Positions 23,901 to 33,404 of a stretch of 64,000 bases of DNA are shown one piece after another; position 1 is the first letter of the stretch; the number at the start of each line of letters is the position of its first letter. Origin of the DNA: Caenicola sp034331105 (GTDB lineage: Bacteria; Synergistota; Synergistia; Synergistales; Synergistaceae); the NCBI GenBank assembly GCA_034331105.1, contig JAXQGB010000014.1, positions 248,001 to 312,000 on the forward strand. The letters are read 5' to 3'. The translations under genes were made by a program, and so were the position numbers. The notes below the pieces were generated by a model. That model searched no databases. It was not told the origin of the DNA and saw only the letters and a list, made by a program, of their open reading frames with translations.

Positions 23901-26770
23901 TATTCTTTTGACCTCTTTTCCAGCTCTGATATGACATTTCCAAGTTCTTTGATTTTATCTCCGTAAAGTGCCCAGTTGCCCTGGCGCTGCGCTTCCTGAG
24001 CTGAATCGTATAATTCCTGGGCCTGTTTTGCAAGGACAGAGATGTCTTTTTCTCCAAGCACATAATCTCCGGACATGACAATGCTTCCGCTTCTTCCCAC
24101 CATGTCGGCTACTGATCCCGGCCTGACGGCAGATCCCTTTTCTGAAGCTTTTTTGCCTATCAGCTTTTCAAGAGCCCCGGCAAATGTTTCATCCCATTCC
24201 ACTCTGCCTCCTGTTGAAACTATCACTCTCTTCAACTCAGGCAGTTCGCCGTTCTCTGCTTTCAGATAGAGCGGCTGGACATAAAGCAGTGATTTGCCTA
24301 TCGGTATGACGAGCAGATCGCCTATGATCACTTCTGATCCCCTCTGACCCCAGAGAGAGAGCTGTGATGATATCTCCGGGTTCTGGTTTATAAGCGCCTC
24401 GATCTGAGCAGGACCATATATCAGCTTTTGTTTTGGGAACTGGTAGACAAGAAGTTCGCCGTAATTTCCGGGATCGCACCGACCTGCCATCCAGCCAATA
24501 AGATTATCCCTTCCAAGTGGCATGTAAGGAACAATGATCGCAAACTCAGGATCTTTTTCCCCCCAGAGCTTCATAGTGACATAGTTAGGAGAGATCCTTC
24601 TCTTACGCCCAACAGGCGTGACTTCCCACACGTCCTCCCTGTTGTAGTAGGTGTTTGTGTCGGTCATGTGATATGTCCTGTAGACGTCAGTCTGGACCTC
24701 AAAAAAGTCTTCAGGATATCTCATGTGTTTCCAGAGTTCCTCTGACATTTCCCCTGCCGGTTTGAAGATCGCAGGGAATATTTTTCGCCATGTCTGGACT
24801 AAAGGATCCTTTTCATCAACTACATAGAAGCACATTTTGCCGTCATAGGCATCGACCGTTGCTTTGACGCTGTTCCTTATGTAATTGACCCCGTTGAAAT
24901 GACTGAGCGTCGGATCCGGAGTCATGACCGGCCTTGAGTATGGGTATCTGTGAGTCCACGTAAAGGCATCCTGGACCCAAATTATTCGGCCGTCAAATAT
25001 AACAGGGTAAGTATCCTGGTCAAAGATCAGGAAAGGAGCGATCTCTTTCAGTGCTTCACGGACATTCCTGTAGTAAAGGACCCTGCTCTCAGGCCTCAGC
25101 GCGCCTGTAAAGAGTATCTCAGTATCCCTGAACCTGAGTGTAAAGAGAAGCCTTTTCCAGAAAGAGCCGATCTCTACCCCGCCCTCGCCTTCATAAGTGC
25201 TTCTGACGTTAGAGTCCCCCATCGGGTAGTCAAACTCCTTGACATCAGTATTGACGAGGACATAAAAATCCTTCATCGATCCATAATATATTTGTGGCCT
25301 GTCGAGCCTGATATCAACAGTTGACCTCGGAGGGAGGTCCTTCATAAAGAAGAAGGGCAGTCCCCCGGGAGATACTTCGTTTACAGGATTCATTACTACT
25401 CCGTACCCATGTGTAAATTCGAGATGCATGTTCACCCATGTCTGATTCTGAAGCTTAGAGAGATCCAATTCCCTGACTGAGAGCATTACCTGCCTGTTGC
25501 CTCCGTTCAGCTTGTATCTGTCTATGTAAACATCCTCAAAATCATAATATGTCCTTATGGCCTGAAGCTGTTTATAAGTCCTCAGAAGCGGAGAATAATC
25601 CCACAGGCGAATATTTTTCACTGTCTCCTGATCAGCCAGCAGCTCTTCCGGTGTGACTTCATTCTCAGGTGTAATTGCTATTGTCCTCACATCATTGAGT
25701 CCAAAGGCCCTGCGGGTATAATCCAGATGGTAGTCCAAAAAGGGTTTTTCCATTTCGTACTCGTTGGGCTTTACCCTGTACTGCTGGACAAGTCCCGGAA
25801 CAAAAGAACTTGATACCCAGCCAAGCAAAAGAAGGGACCCGATCAAAACAGCCGACATTTTCCACATCGGCTTGTAGAAATTCAAAAGAAGCAGTGCTGC
25901 AGCAATTACGGCCGCGACAGTGAGGATATTGAAAGCAGGCAGCAGTATGTTCACATCGGTATAGCCTGCACCGAAGACCACACCTGTCGGTGAAAAAAGA
26001 AGTTCATATCTGGCAAGCCAGTATCCGGCTCCCCAGACAAGGAGGAAAAGCGATCCAAGAAGGGACAGGTGAAGCCTCGCTCTGGGAGATGAATTGATTT
26101 TTGTCCCTTCGAGAGAAAGTGAGCGCGTCATAAAGTATGAGACAAAAGTACCCAGAAGGGTGACGACCAATAATCCCTGGAACCAGGACTGGATATATTT
26201 TACAAATGGAAGTGTGAAGACGTAAAAACCCAGATCAAGGCCAAATAATGGATCGGATTCCCCAAAGGGAGTCTGGTTCATGAATTTGAGGAAGGTTCCC
26301 CATGAACCCATTGCGTTCAGTGCGTTCACTATTGCCAGAAGCACGGCTACTACTATTATTACCCATTTTGATGCAGAGAATTTCACATCTTCCCCGGATG
26401 CGTCGTTTATAAGCCTTAGTCCGTTTTTCCAAGCCGAATTCCAGTTGACCCAGTAGATCAAAAATGCCGGGACAAGAGCAATGAAAAAGAGCTCCCACCT
26501 TGCTGTGAAACGTCTCCAGAAAACAGACTCGAAACCGTAGGATTCAAACCAGTAAAGGTCTGTAAGAAAAACAGCAAGACCCGGAAGGATCACTGTAAAG
26601 AGTATAAAAATTCCGCCAAGTATGAACCATATCTTTGATATCTTTGGCATTCTTATGTTTGGGATCTTCGGTCTTTCCTCTTCCCAACCGTTTTCATTAT
26701 CTCCGGATCCGTCCGTCCATTCCTGACGAGTACGCCCGTACAAGCTTTCAAATATTTTTTTGAGATCCAT
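23900..26770 (-). CDS. UPF0182-family large membrane protein
   Basis: A very large membrane protein of 956 aa (UPF0182/COG1615). A charged N-tail (about 1-45) leads into about seven TM helices (from about 48 to 325) containing the LTDLYWFESYGFESVFWRRF family segment. A long extracytoplasmic region follows, with VKATVDAYDGKMCFYVVD, YVTMKLWGEKDPEFAIIVPY and MPLGRDNLIGWMAGRCDP. The C-terminal coiled segment is rich in AQELYDSAQEA. AGGAG lies 9 nt before the ATG at 26770; the GTG at 26776 is too close. It heads a tightly overlapping operon. Function is unknown. Confidence 0.93.
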   Translation of the reverse strand: MDLKKIFESLYGRTRQEWTDGSGDNENGWEEERPKIPNIRMPKISKIWFILGGIFILFTVILPGLAVFLTDLYWFESYGFESVFWRRFTARWELFFIALVPAFLIYWVNWNSAWKNGLRLINDASGEDVKFSASKWVIIVVAVLLAIVNALNAMGSWGTFLKFMNQTPFGESDPLFGLDLGFYVFTLPFVKYIQSWFQGLLVVTLLGTFVSYFMTRSLSLEGTKINSSPRARLHLSLLGSLFLLVWGAGYWLARYELLFSPTGVVFGAGYTDVNILLPAFNILTVAAVIAAALLLLNFYKPMWKMSAVLIGSLLLLGWVSSSFVPGLVQQYRVKPNEYEMEKPFLDYHLDYTRRAFGLNDVRTIAITPENEVTPEELLADQETVKNIRLWDYSPLLRTYKQLQAIRTYYDFEDVYIDRYKLNGGNRQVMLSVRELDLSKLQNQTWVNMHLEFTHGYGVVMNPVNEVSPGGLPFFFMKDLPPRSTVDIRLDRPQIYYGSMKDFYVLVNTDVKEFDYPMGDSNVRSTYEGEGGVEIGSFWKRLLFTLRFRDTEILFTGALRPESRVLYYRNVREALKEIAPFLIFDQDTYPVIFDGRIIWVQDAFTWTHRYPYSRPVMTPDPTLSHFNGVNYIRNSVKATVDAYDGKMCFYVVDEKDPLVQTWRKIFPAIFKPAGEMSEELWKHMRYPEDFFEVQTDVYRTYHMTDTNTYYNREDVWEVTPVGRKRRISPNYVTMKLWGEKDPEFAIIVPYMPLGRDNLIGWMAGRCDPGNYGELLVYQFPKQKLIYGPAQIEALINQNPEISSQLSLWGQRGSEVIIGDLLVIPIGKSLLYVQPLYLKAENGELPELKRVIVSTGGRVEWDETFAGALEKLIGKKASEKGSAVRPGSVADMVGRSGSIVMSGDYVLGEKDISVLAKQAQELYDSAQEAQRQGNWALYGDKIKELGNVISELEKRSKE

Positions 26771-26955
26771 AGTCACCAGCTCCTCGCTCAGTGTACAATC
26801 ATATTTGGTTATTGTTAACTAAAAAGAGCTGTATGTCCAGCGCCGCATCACCTAAACAGCTGTTTGAAATGTAAGAATTTATTGAAGCAGAGCAGATCAA
26901 CATCCGGCACTGATAATGAACATTTTTTGACCTATTTTGCGTAAGAGGTGAGGAT

Positions 26956-27717
26956 ATGTTTTATGCATACAAGCTGATAGGATCGCTCTTAGTTCCTCCC
27001 GGGCTGCTGTGCGTTATCACAATTATCTTCTTTTTTATCCTTTTAAGGTCAAGGAACAAAAAAATACTTTCTCTTGCTATGCTGGCACTCAGCCTGTCCA
27101 TCTGGTTTATGAGCACATCCGCCGGATCCTTTTTTATTACAGGCGGGCTGGAAAGGAAACATATTAATTCTGTACCGGAGACTGAAAGGCCTGTAGCTTT
27201 CCTTGTTCTGGCAGGCGGCTCTAACTACGACAGGAATGGAGATGCAGTTACACCCGGTGTCTACTCCCTTGAAAGGATCTACTCGGCTGTCACGGCTGCT
27301 GACAGCACTAAAGACGTACTGATCTTTTCAGGTGGAAACGTCTATGGCTACGATCAGAGGACAGAGGCAGAAATAATGGAAGATTGCGCAAAGAGAATGG
27401 GATGGAAGGGCAAAACACTGGTTGAAACTTCTTCGAGAACGACAGGAGAAAACATGGTCTATGCAGAAAGGATGCTTTCCGGTCCGGACTTTCATCACAT
27501 AGTTATAGTTACCAACGCCTTCCACATGCCCCGTTCAATGTTAAGAGCCCATTCGGTCTTCATAGGGAAGATCCTCTTCTCTCTCTCTGGAGGGATAGAG
27601 ACAAACCCAAAATTTCGGGGCATCCCGGACCTTTTCCCGGATGCTCACAATTTTCACCTCTCCTGTCTGGGTATAAAAGAATGGATCAGCATATTGGCAT
27701 TCAGGATACTTGGATGA
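26956..27717 (+). CDS. YdcF/ElyC-family DUF218 membrane protein
   Basis: A 253-aa protein with two N-terminal TM helices (about 8-30, 38-58) followed by a DUF218 domain. Conserved parts are FLVLAGGSNYDRNGD, DVLIFSGGNVYGYDQRTEAEIM, VETSSRTTGENM and IVTNAFHMPRSML. The family includes E. coli ElyC and SanA, which affect envelope and peptidoglycan synthesis. GAGGTGAGGA precedes the ATG. The convergent epimerase gene ends 3 nt after the stop. The exact reaction is unknown for the family. Confidence 0.88.
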   Translation: MFYAYKLIGSLLVPPGLLCVITIIFFFILLRSRNKKILSLAMLALSLSIWFMSTSAGSFFITGGLERKHINSVPETERPVAFLVLAGGSNYDRNGDAVTPGVYSLERIYSAVTAADSTKDVLIFSGGNVYGYDQRTEAEIMEDCAKRMGWKGKTLVETSSRTTGENMVYAERMLSGPDFHHIVIVTNAFHMPRSMLRAHSVFIGKILFSLSGGIETNPKFRGIPDLFPDAHNFHLSCLGIKEWISILAFRILG

Positions 27718-27720
27718 TAG

Positions 27721-28677
27721 TTATTTTTTATTGTGATCCCTGTACCATTCAGCAGTTTCTGAGAGTGCACACCTGATATCGGTCAATTCTGTCTTTCCCA
27801 GGGCTTCGGTAAGGAGAGAGATATCAGCGCTGCTTATCTTTATGTCTCCCGGTCTCTCAGGAAGCCTCTCTTCTTTGACATCTGAACCCATTATCTCAGA
27901 GATAAGTTTCAATAGTTCGTTTACTGTCATGCTCTTTCCGGTAGCCAGATTAAAGACCCGTCCCCTGTTTTGGTGTGCTCTCTTACACATCTTCAGGAGC
28001 ACGGACGTCAGATCCCTGACGTATACAAAGTCCCTTGTCTGAGAGCCGTCTCCGAATACCACCGGTCTTCCCCCTGAAGAAAGCGCATAACAGAACTTCG
28101 GTATAACAGATGCATAAGGACCAAAGGGATCCTGCCTGGGGCCATAGACGTTAAAGAACCTGAACCCGATACAATCCAGTCCCCAGACTCTTGCCGCAGA
28201 ACCTGCCTGTATTTCATTTATGGCCTTGCTTGCTCCATAGGGTGACATCGGCAGGGGGAGCTCTCCCTCGTGCCTCAGTCCATCGCTCCTGTTGCCGTAA
28301 ACTGCCGCAGAACTCGCATATATGAGAGGGATGTTCACATCTTTCAAAGCTATGATCAGATCACTGAAAGCTGTTACATTATTGAGATGGCATTCTTCAG
28401 GCTTTTCTATCGACAGCGGTACAGAGACCATTGCTGCAAAGTGGAAGACCGCATCTATGCCCTCCAGCAGTCTCTTCAGGAGATCTTTATCTGAGACATC
28501 TCCCTCAACAAATCTTAGAGAAGGGTCGCCTGAGAGGTGTTCCAGGTTCTCTCTCTTTCCGGTGATCAGGTTATCGAGCACAGTGACCTTCCATCCGTCG
28601 GAAATGAGTTCGTCAGCCATGTGCGAGCCGATAAATCCGGCTCCCCCTGTTATCAAAGCAGATCTGGCAGGTTTCAT
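27721..28677 (-). CDS. NAD-dependent nucleotide-sugar epimerase/dehydratase
   Basis: Short-chain dehydrogenase-type sugar-nucleotide enzyme (318 aa), of the UDP-glucose 4-epimerase type. It shows the NAD motif TGGAGFIGSHMADEL near the N-terminus, DVSDKD, FHFAAMVSVP, the catalytic SSAAVYG plus YGASK (YxxxK), and NVYGPRQDPFGPYASV. The C-terminal VFNLATGKSMTVNELL pattern fits epimerases for UDP-sugars. No other polysaccharide gene is adjacent, so the exact substrate is open (UDP-Glc/GlcNAc 4-epimerase is the first guess). GAGGGGG lies upstream of the ATG. Confidence 0.85.
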   Translation of the reverse strand: MKPARSALITGGAGFIGSHMADELISDGWKVTVLDNLITGKRENLEHLSGDPSLRFVEGDVSDKDLLKRLLEGIDAVFHFAAMVSVPLSIEKPEECHLNNVTAFSDLIIALKDVNIPLIYASSAAVYGNRSDGLRHEGELPLPMSPYGASKAINEIQAGSAARVWGLDCIGFRFFNVYGPRQDPFGPYASVIPKFCYALSSGGRPVVFGDGSQTRDFVYVRDLTSVLLKMCKRAHQNRGRVFNLATGKSMTVNELLKLISEIMGSDVKEERLPERPGDIKISSADISLLTEALGKTELTDIRCALSETAEWYRDHNKK

Positions 28678-28735
28678 GCCGGAATTTCCCCCTCAACAGA
28701 ACATTGTCGTAAAGCTACATCATTATAACAACGAA

Positions 28736-28762
28736 AGCCCTGTCTTAATATGCGACAAGGCT
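28736..28762 (-). terminator. Terminator of the RND efflux operon
   Basis: A 9-bp stem (AGCCTTGTC/GACAGGGCT with one G-U pair) and a 9-nt loop are followed on the minus strand by TTTCGTTGTT. It lies past the end of the outer-membrane channel gene. Confidence 0.7.
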
Positions 28763-28792
28763 CTCAAAATTATTATATTTTAAAAAATGATA

Positions 28793-30265
28793 CTACTTTT
28801 TAGCAGCAGAAGTTTCATATTCTTCGCTGATAGGAGCCCATCCGCCGCCCAAAGCTTTAAAAAGCATGACCGTATCAGACGTTATCTGTCCATCGCTGAT
28901 CACAGTAGCTTCTGACAGGGAAAGGAGTGCTCTCTGTGCATTTATGACATTGTTGAAATCGGTAAGTCCGTTCCTGTACTTGTCATTAGCCACATCGAGC
29001 GCTGTCTGCGCGGCCTCTGTGCCCCGCCTGAGGGCCTCGTTCCTCTTTCTTTCCTCTATTCCTGCGGTCAGGGCATTCCTGACCTCAGCCACGGCTTTTA
29101 GTACTGTCTGCTCATATGCGGCAAGGTACTGTTCCTGCCTTGCTGTGTGGACTTTAATGTTGTTCCTTATGGCCCCGGCATGGAATATGGGCCATACTAT
29201 CTTCGGTCCGAATGAATATGCTTTGTTGGGACCTTCAAAAAGGCTTCCGGTATCCAGTCCTTCTGTCCCTATGGATCCCAGGAGATAAAACTTGGGCCAG
29301 AGATCTGCCCTGGCAGATTTTTTACGTGCTATCTGAGCAGCAAGCTGACGCTCAGCGGCAAATATGTCGGGTCTCTGGCGGATGCTGTTTGCCGGTATAC
29401 CTGTCATCATTTCCTGATCAAGCTTAGGGAGAGGCTTTCTTTCACTAAGCATCTGGTCAAGACTTCCGGGCACTCTGCCGGTGAGGATAGCAAGGCTGTT
29501 TTTTACCTCCTCGATACTCTTTTGTATTGGGGGTATTTCAGCTTTGGTCTGCTCAAGGGTGTACTTCGACTGGCTAAGTGCAAGATGGTCGCTCAATCCT
29601 GCATCTACCCTCGACTGGAGCATTTCAAGCGTCTCTTCCTGAAGAAGCAGGTTTTTTTCTGCAATAAACAGTCGCTCCTGAAGGGTCCGAAGCGTGAGAT
29701 AGTTCAGTGCGACCTCAGCAGAGAGGGAGACCCAGGCGGCATGCAGTGATGCATACTGTGCCTCCAGAGAAGCTGCTCCGGCTTTGACCGTCTCTCTTCT
29801 TCCGCCAAAAATGTCTATCTCCCATGACGCATCTATACCTAACCTGTAGATATCGATCCCTTTACCCTTACCTCCGGTTTGTACCGGGGTCCTCGAGTTG
29901 TACCAGTAATCGGTGTTGTCAAGCCATGGCAAAAGAGCAGCCTTGTTTATTCCAAGGGCGGCTCTTGCCTCCGTCACCTTTGAACGGGCAGAAGCCAGAT
30001 CCCTGTTGCTCTCGAGGGACCATTCAACGAGCTGTGTCAGTATCTCATCGTTCAATGACTCCCACCATTTTGCCAGCATTTCAGGATCGGGTTCGCTCAC
30101 AGCTTCGATCGACATCGAAGGGATGGGAAACCGCTGGGACATCTCTACCCACTTGCCTTCAGTTAGTTCAATGTCAGCGCTTTGCTGAATATTTTCAGCA
30201 AAAACAGCCCCTGCTGTCAGAAGGATGAATATTGTAATTATCGCTATGTTGATCTTTTTCATCAT
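28793..30265 (-). CDS. RND efflux outer-membrane channel (TolC/NodT type)
   Basis: Outer-membrane factor of 490 aa. A signal peptide (MMKKINIAIITIFILLTAGA, cut after VFA) has no lipobox Cys, unlike OprM-type lipoproteins. Two OEP repeats follow: the first (about 60-250) contains ALGINKAALLPWLD and ASWEIDIFGGRRETVKAG, the second (about 290-470) SARADLWPKFYLLGSIG and AYEQTVLKAVAEVRNAL. It is the last gene of the tetR-adaptor-pump-channel operon, 11 nt after the pump gene. It spans the outer membrane and completes the tripartite pump. Confidence 0.92.
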   Translation of the reverse strand: MMKKINIAIITIFILLTAGAVFAENIQQSADIELTEGKWVEMSQRFPIPSMSIEAVSEPDPEMLAKWWESLNDEILTQLVEWSLESNRDLASARSKVTEARAALGINKAALLPWLDNTDYWYNSRTPVQTGGKGKGIDIYRLGIDASWEIDIFGGRRETVKAGAASLEAQYASLHAAWVSLSAEVALNYLTLRTLQERLFIAEKNLLLQEETLEMLQSRVDAGLSDHLALSQSKYTLEQTKAEIPPIQKSIEEVKNSLAILTGRVPGSLDQMLSERKPLPKLDQEMMTGIPANSIRQRPDIFAAERQLAAQIARKKSARADLWPKFYLLGSIGTEGLDTGSLFEGPNKAYSFGPKIVWPIFHAGAIRNNIKVHTARQEQYLAAYEQTVLKAVAEVRNALTAGIEERKRNEALRRGTEAAQTALDVANDKYRNGLTDFNNVINAQRALLSLSEATVISDGQITSDTVMLFKALGGGWAPISEEYETSAAKK

Positions 30266-30276
30266 CCCACCCCCCC

Positions 30277-33200
30277 TTAATCCTTACCAAACGAAGCTTT
30301 TATGCGCCCCTTGATGTTCTCCCTCAAGGTCTGGAAAAGGACGTAAAGCGCAGGTATCAAAAATATTCCAAGTATGGTTGCCGTCGTCATACCGAAACAT
30401 ATCGTCGTCCCGACGGCCCTTCTGCTTCCGGCACCCGCACCGCTTGCAAGAAGCATGGGAAGAACTCCTACTACGCATGTGAAGGCCGTCATCAGAACTG
30501 CTCGGAAACGTTCACGTGCCGCTTCCGCCGCAGCATCTATTATTGACAGTCCTTTTTCTTCCCTAAGTTCCTTCGCAAATTCAATTATCAGTATCGCATT
30601 TTTGCCGGCCAGCCCTATCAGAAGCAATATTCCAAGCTGCACATAGATCGAGACCGAAAGTCCCATTACATAGATCCCGCCAAGGGCCCCAAGGACGGCA
30701 ATCGGAAGTGAGAGGATGACCGGTACCGGAACCGTCCAGCTTTCATACTGCGCGACCAGGAAAAGATAGGCGAACAGCATCGCTATCGATATAACTATGG
30801 CTATCTGTCCCTTTGCCTGCTGTTCCTGATAGGTCATTCCTGACCATTCATAACCATACCCCTCAGGAAGGTCTTTGGCCAGCTCCCTCAGACTTGTGAT
30901 GCCCTGTCCCGTAGAAAATCCCTGTTTCATAACTATCGTTATGGCCGCACTGGGATAGAGATTGTAGCGGGCTATTGAGCGTGGGGCTACGGTATTCTTT
31001 ATTGAGACAAGACTATGGAGAGGGACCGGGTCTCCTGCCATGCTGTTTACGTAAATGTTTCCCACCTTGCTCATGTTGTTTCTGAAATTCCAGTCAGACT
31101 GCACCAATACCTTGTTGACCTGGGTGCCTATGTTGATGTCGTTTATGTAGGCTGAGCCGAAGTATGTCTGCAGAGTGGAGAATATATTCCCGATCGGCAC
31201 ATTCAGCATCTCAGCCTTCTCCCTGTCAATGTCAAGAAAGAGATGGGGGGTGTTCGATGTGTAAGTACTGTAGGCATAAAGAACTCCGGGTATCTGGTTT
31301 ATTTTTCCCACAAAATCCCTCAGAACCATGGCCATCCTCTCAGGATCGTTCTCAAGGCTTGACTGCAGGCGCATATCTATGCCGCCGCTTATCCCCAGCC
31401 CCTGTATAGCCGGAGGCGTAAAAACATTTATCTGAGCCTCGGGGACAGATGAACCGATGGCAACAATTTTCCCAACGATAGTCTGCAGGTTCTTTTCCCT
31501 TGATTTTCTTTCCTCCCAGTGCTCAAGAGGCATAATTATCGTACCCATGTTTTCGCTTGCCCCGCCGATTATGCTGTAACCCTTTATTCCCATTACAAAT
31601 TTGACTCCTGGAATATCCCTTATCTGAGGGATAAGTTTGTCCATTACAGCCTGTGTCCTAGCCAGGCTTGCACCCTCCGGCAGCTGGATAGCTGCAAAAG
31701 CCGCTCCCTGGTCTTCACCTGGAAGGAATTCAGTGGGCAGATATTTGGCTGATAATGCTGCTGCCGCTATCACAGCTGCAAGTATCGCCACCGTTATCAC
31801 CTTTCTGCTGGCCAGCCAGACTGAGCCGGCGACGTATTTCTTAGTAGAAACACCCAATAAATCATTGAACCACTTAAGGGGACCGCTTTTTTTCTGGTGG
31901 ACTTTTGTAAGCAGATGAGCGCACATTGCAGGGCTGAGCGTAAGTGCAACGATCAGGGAAAAGACAACAGAGAATGATATGGTAACTGCAAACTGACGAT
32001 ATATCTGGCCTGTAATGCCGCCCATAAAACCAACCGGAACGAATATCGCAAGGAAGACCAGAGTGGTGGCGACCATAGGCCCTGTAACGTCCTTCATTGC
32101 CTGCACAGTGGCGGTTTCTGTATCACAGTGATCTCTGTCCATTATGAAAAGGACACGTTCGACAACTATGATAGCGTCGTCAACGACCGTTCCTATTACA
32201 AGCACCAGTCCAAAGAGTGAGAGAATGTTGATGCTGTAGCCCATGAATGCCAGTCCTGAAAATGTAGCCAGGAGAGAGATCGGGATAGCTGCCACGGGCA
32301 CAAGTGTGACCCTCAGGTCCTGGAGGAAGAGATAGCATACGAAAACGACAAGAGAAAACGTTATCAGGAGTGTAAGGATGATCTCTTTTATCGTAGCAGT
32401 TACGTATTCGGTTGAGTCGTATCCCAGAACGAACTCTGTATCGTTTGGAAGCCTGGGGGTCAGTTCTTCGATAGTTTTTTTGGCTCCTGCCATTACATCG
32501 AGAGCGTTTGATCCGGAGGACTGGGTCAAAAGCATCATTGCCGCAGGCCTTCCGTTAAATGTGGCATCGAAAGCATATGACTCAGATCCCAGTTCGATAC
32601 GGGAGACATCTTTGAGTTTCACCAGCCCTCCCTGGGTCGTCGTGCGAAGGATTATGTTTTCAAACTCGCTTACGGAATTTAGCCGTCCCCGTGTGGTCAG
32701 TGAATATACCAGAGGCTGGTCAGTTTTTACCGGAGCCGTCCCTATAGAACCTATGGACGCCTGTTTATTCTGGCTCCTTATTGCATTGGCAACGTCATTG
32801 ATGCTTAGCCCCAGTGAAGCTATGCGTTCGGGGTCAAGCCATATGCGTATGCTGTACTTTGAACCGAAGACCTGGCAGTCGCCCATTCCCGGAACACGCT
32901 TGAAAACGTTTTTGACGTTATTTTCAGCGTAGTCCATAAGAAATGGACCGTCTTTCGTTCCATTGGGAGATATGATACCAACAAATCCCAGCGTGTCTGA
33001 GAAACGGGATTCCACTGTTATACCCTGTGCCGTGACCTCGCTTGGGAGCATCGGGGCGGCCTGCTGGACACGGTTTTGTACTTTTACAAGGGCCATGTCG
33101 GGGTCTGTACCCATGTCAAAAGTTATGGTAAGTTCATAATTGCCGCTGTTGTCAGAAGTCGAGCTCATGTATATCATCCCATCGACGCCGTTCAGCTGTT

Positions 33201-33402
33201 CTTCCAAAGGAGCCGCCACGGTGTTTGAGAGAGTCGAGGCATCAGCTCCCCTGTAAGAGGCTCCCACACTGACCTGCGGAGGTGTCACATTGGGATATTG
33301 GGCCACAGGCAGCCTGAACGCGCTTATGAGTCCGGCGAAAGCCAGGACTATGGCTATGACCATCGCGAATCTGGGACGCCTGATAAAAAATTCAGAAAAC
33401 AT
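30277..33402 (-). CDS. RND inner-membrane drug exporter (AcrB/MexB, HAE1)
   Basis: Proton-driven multidrug exporter of 1041 aa, the standard HAE1 length. It starts MFSEFFIRRPRFAMVIAIVL. The proton-relay acidic pair is in GTVVDDAIIVVERV (TM4) and the TM10 lysine is in GLAGKNAILIIEF. Porter domains contain SSTSDNSGNYELTITFD and GMTYQEQQAKGQ, typical of AcrB. The gene begins 2 nt after the adaptor stop and is preceded by AAGGAAACT. It is expected to form a homotrimer with the adjacent adaptor and channel, and to be repressed by the adjacent TetR protein. Confidence 0.96.
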   Translation of the reverse strand: MFSEFFIRRPRFAMVIAIVLAFAGLISAFRLPVAQYPNVTPPQVSVGASYRGADASTLSNTVAAPLEEQLNGVDGMIYMSSTSDNSGNYELTITFDMGTDPDMALVKVQNRVQQAAPMLPSEVTAQGITVESRFSDTLGFVGIISPNGTKDGPFLMDYAENNVKNVFKRVPGMGDCQVFGSKYSIRIWLDPERIASLGLSINDVANAIRSQNKQASIGSIGTAPVKTDQPLVYSLTTRGRLNSVSEFENIILRTTTQGGLVKLKDVSRIELGSESYAFDATFNGRPAAMMLLTQSSGSNALDVMAGAKKTIEELTPRLPNDTEFVLGYDSTEYVTATIKEIILTLLITFSLVVFVCYLFLQDLRVTLVPVAAIPISLLATFSGLAFMGYSINILSLFGLVLVIGTVVDDAIIVVERVLFIMDRDHCDTETATVQAMKDVTGPMVATTLVFLAIFVPVGFMGGITGQIYRQFAVTISFSVVFSLIVALTLSPAMCAHLLTKVHQKKSGPLKWFNDLLGVSTKKYVAGSVWLASRKVITVAILAAVIAAAALSAKYLPTEFLPGEDQGAAFAAIQLPEGASLARTQAVMDKLIPQIRDIPGVKFVMGIKGYSIIGGASENMGTIIMPLEHWEERKSREKNLQTIVGKIVAIGSSVPEAQINVFTPPAIQGLGISGGIDMRLQSSLENDPERMAMVLRDFVGKINQIPGVLYAYSTYTSNTPHLFLDIDREKAEMLNVPIGNIFSTLQTYFGSAYINDINIGTQVNKVLVQSDWNFRNNMSKVGNIYVNSMAGDPVPLHSLVSIKNTVAPRSIARYNLYPSAAITIVMKQGFSTGQGITSLRELAKDLPEGYGYEWSGMTYQEQQAKGQIAIVISIAMLFAYLFLVAQYESWTVPVPVILSLPIAVLGALGGIYVMGLSVSIYVQLGILLLIGLAGKNAILIIEFAKELREEKGLSIIDAAAEAARERFRAVLMTAFTCVVGVLPMLLASGAGAGSRRAVGTTICFGMTTATILGIFLIPALYVLFQTLRENIKGRIKASFGKD

Positions 33403-33404
33403 CT

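Noticed and set aside
28793..30265. Naming the channel an OprM-type lipoprotein
   Set aside because: The signal peptide has no Cys at the cleavage site.
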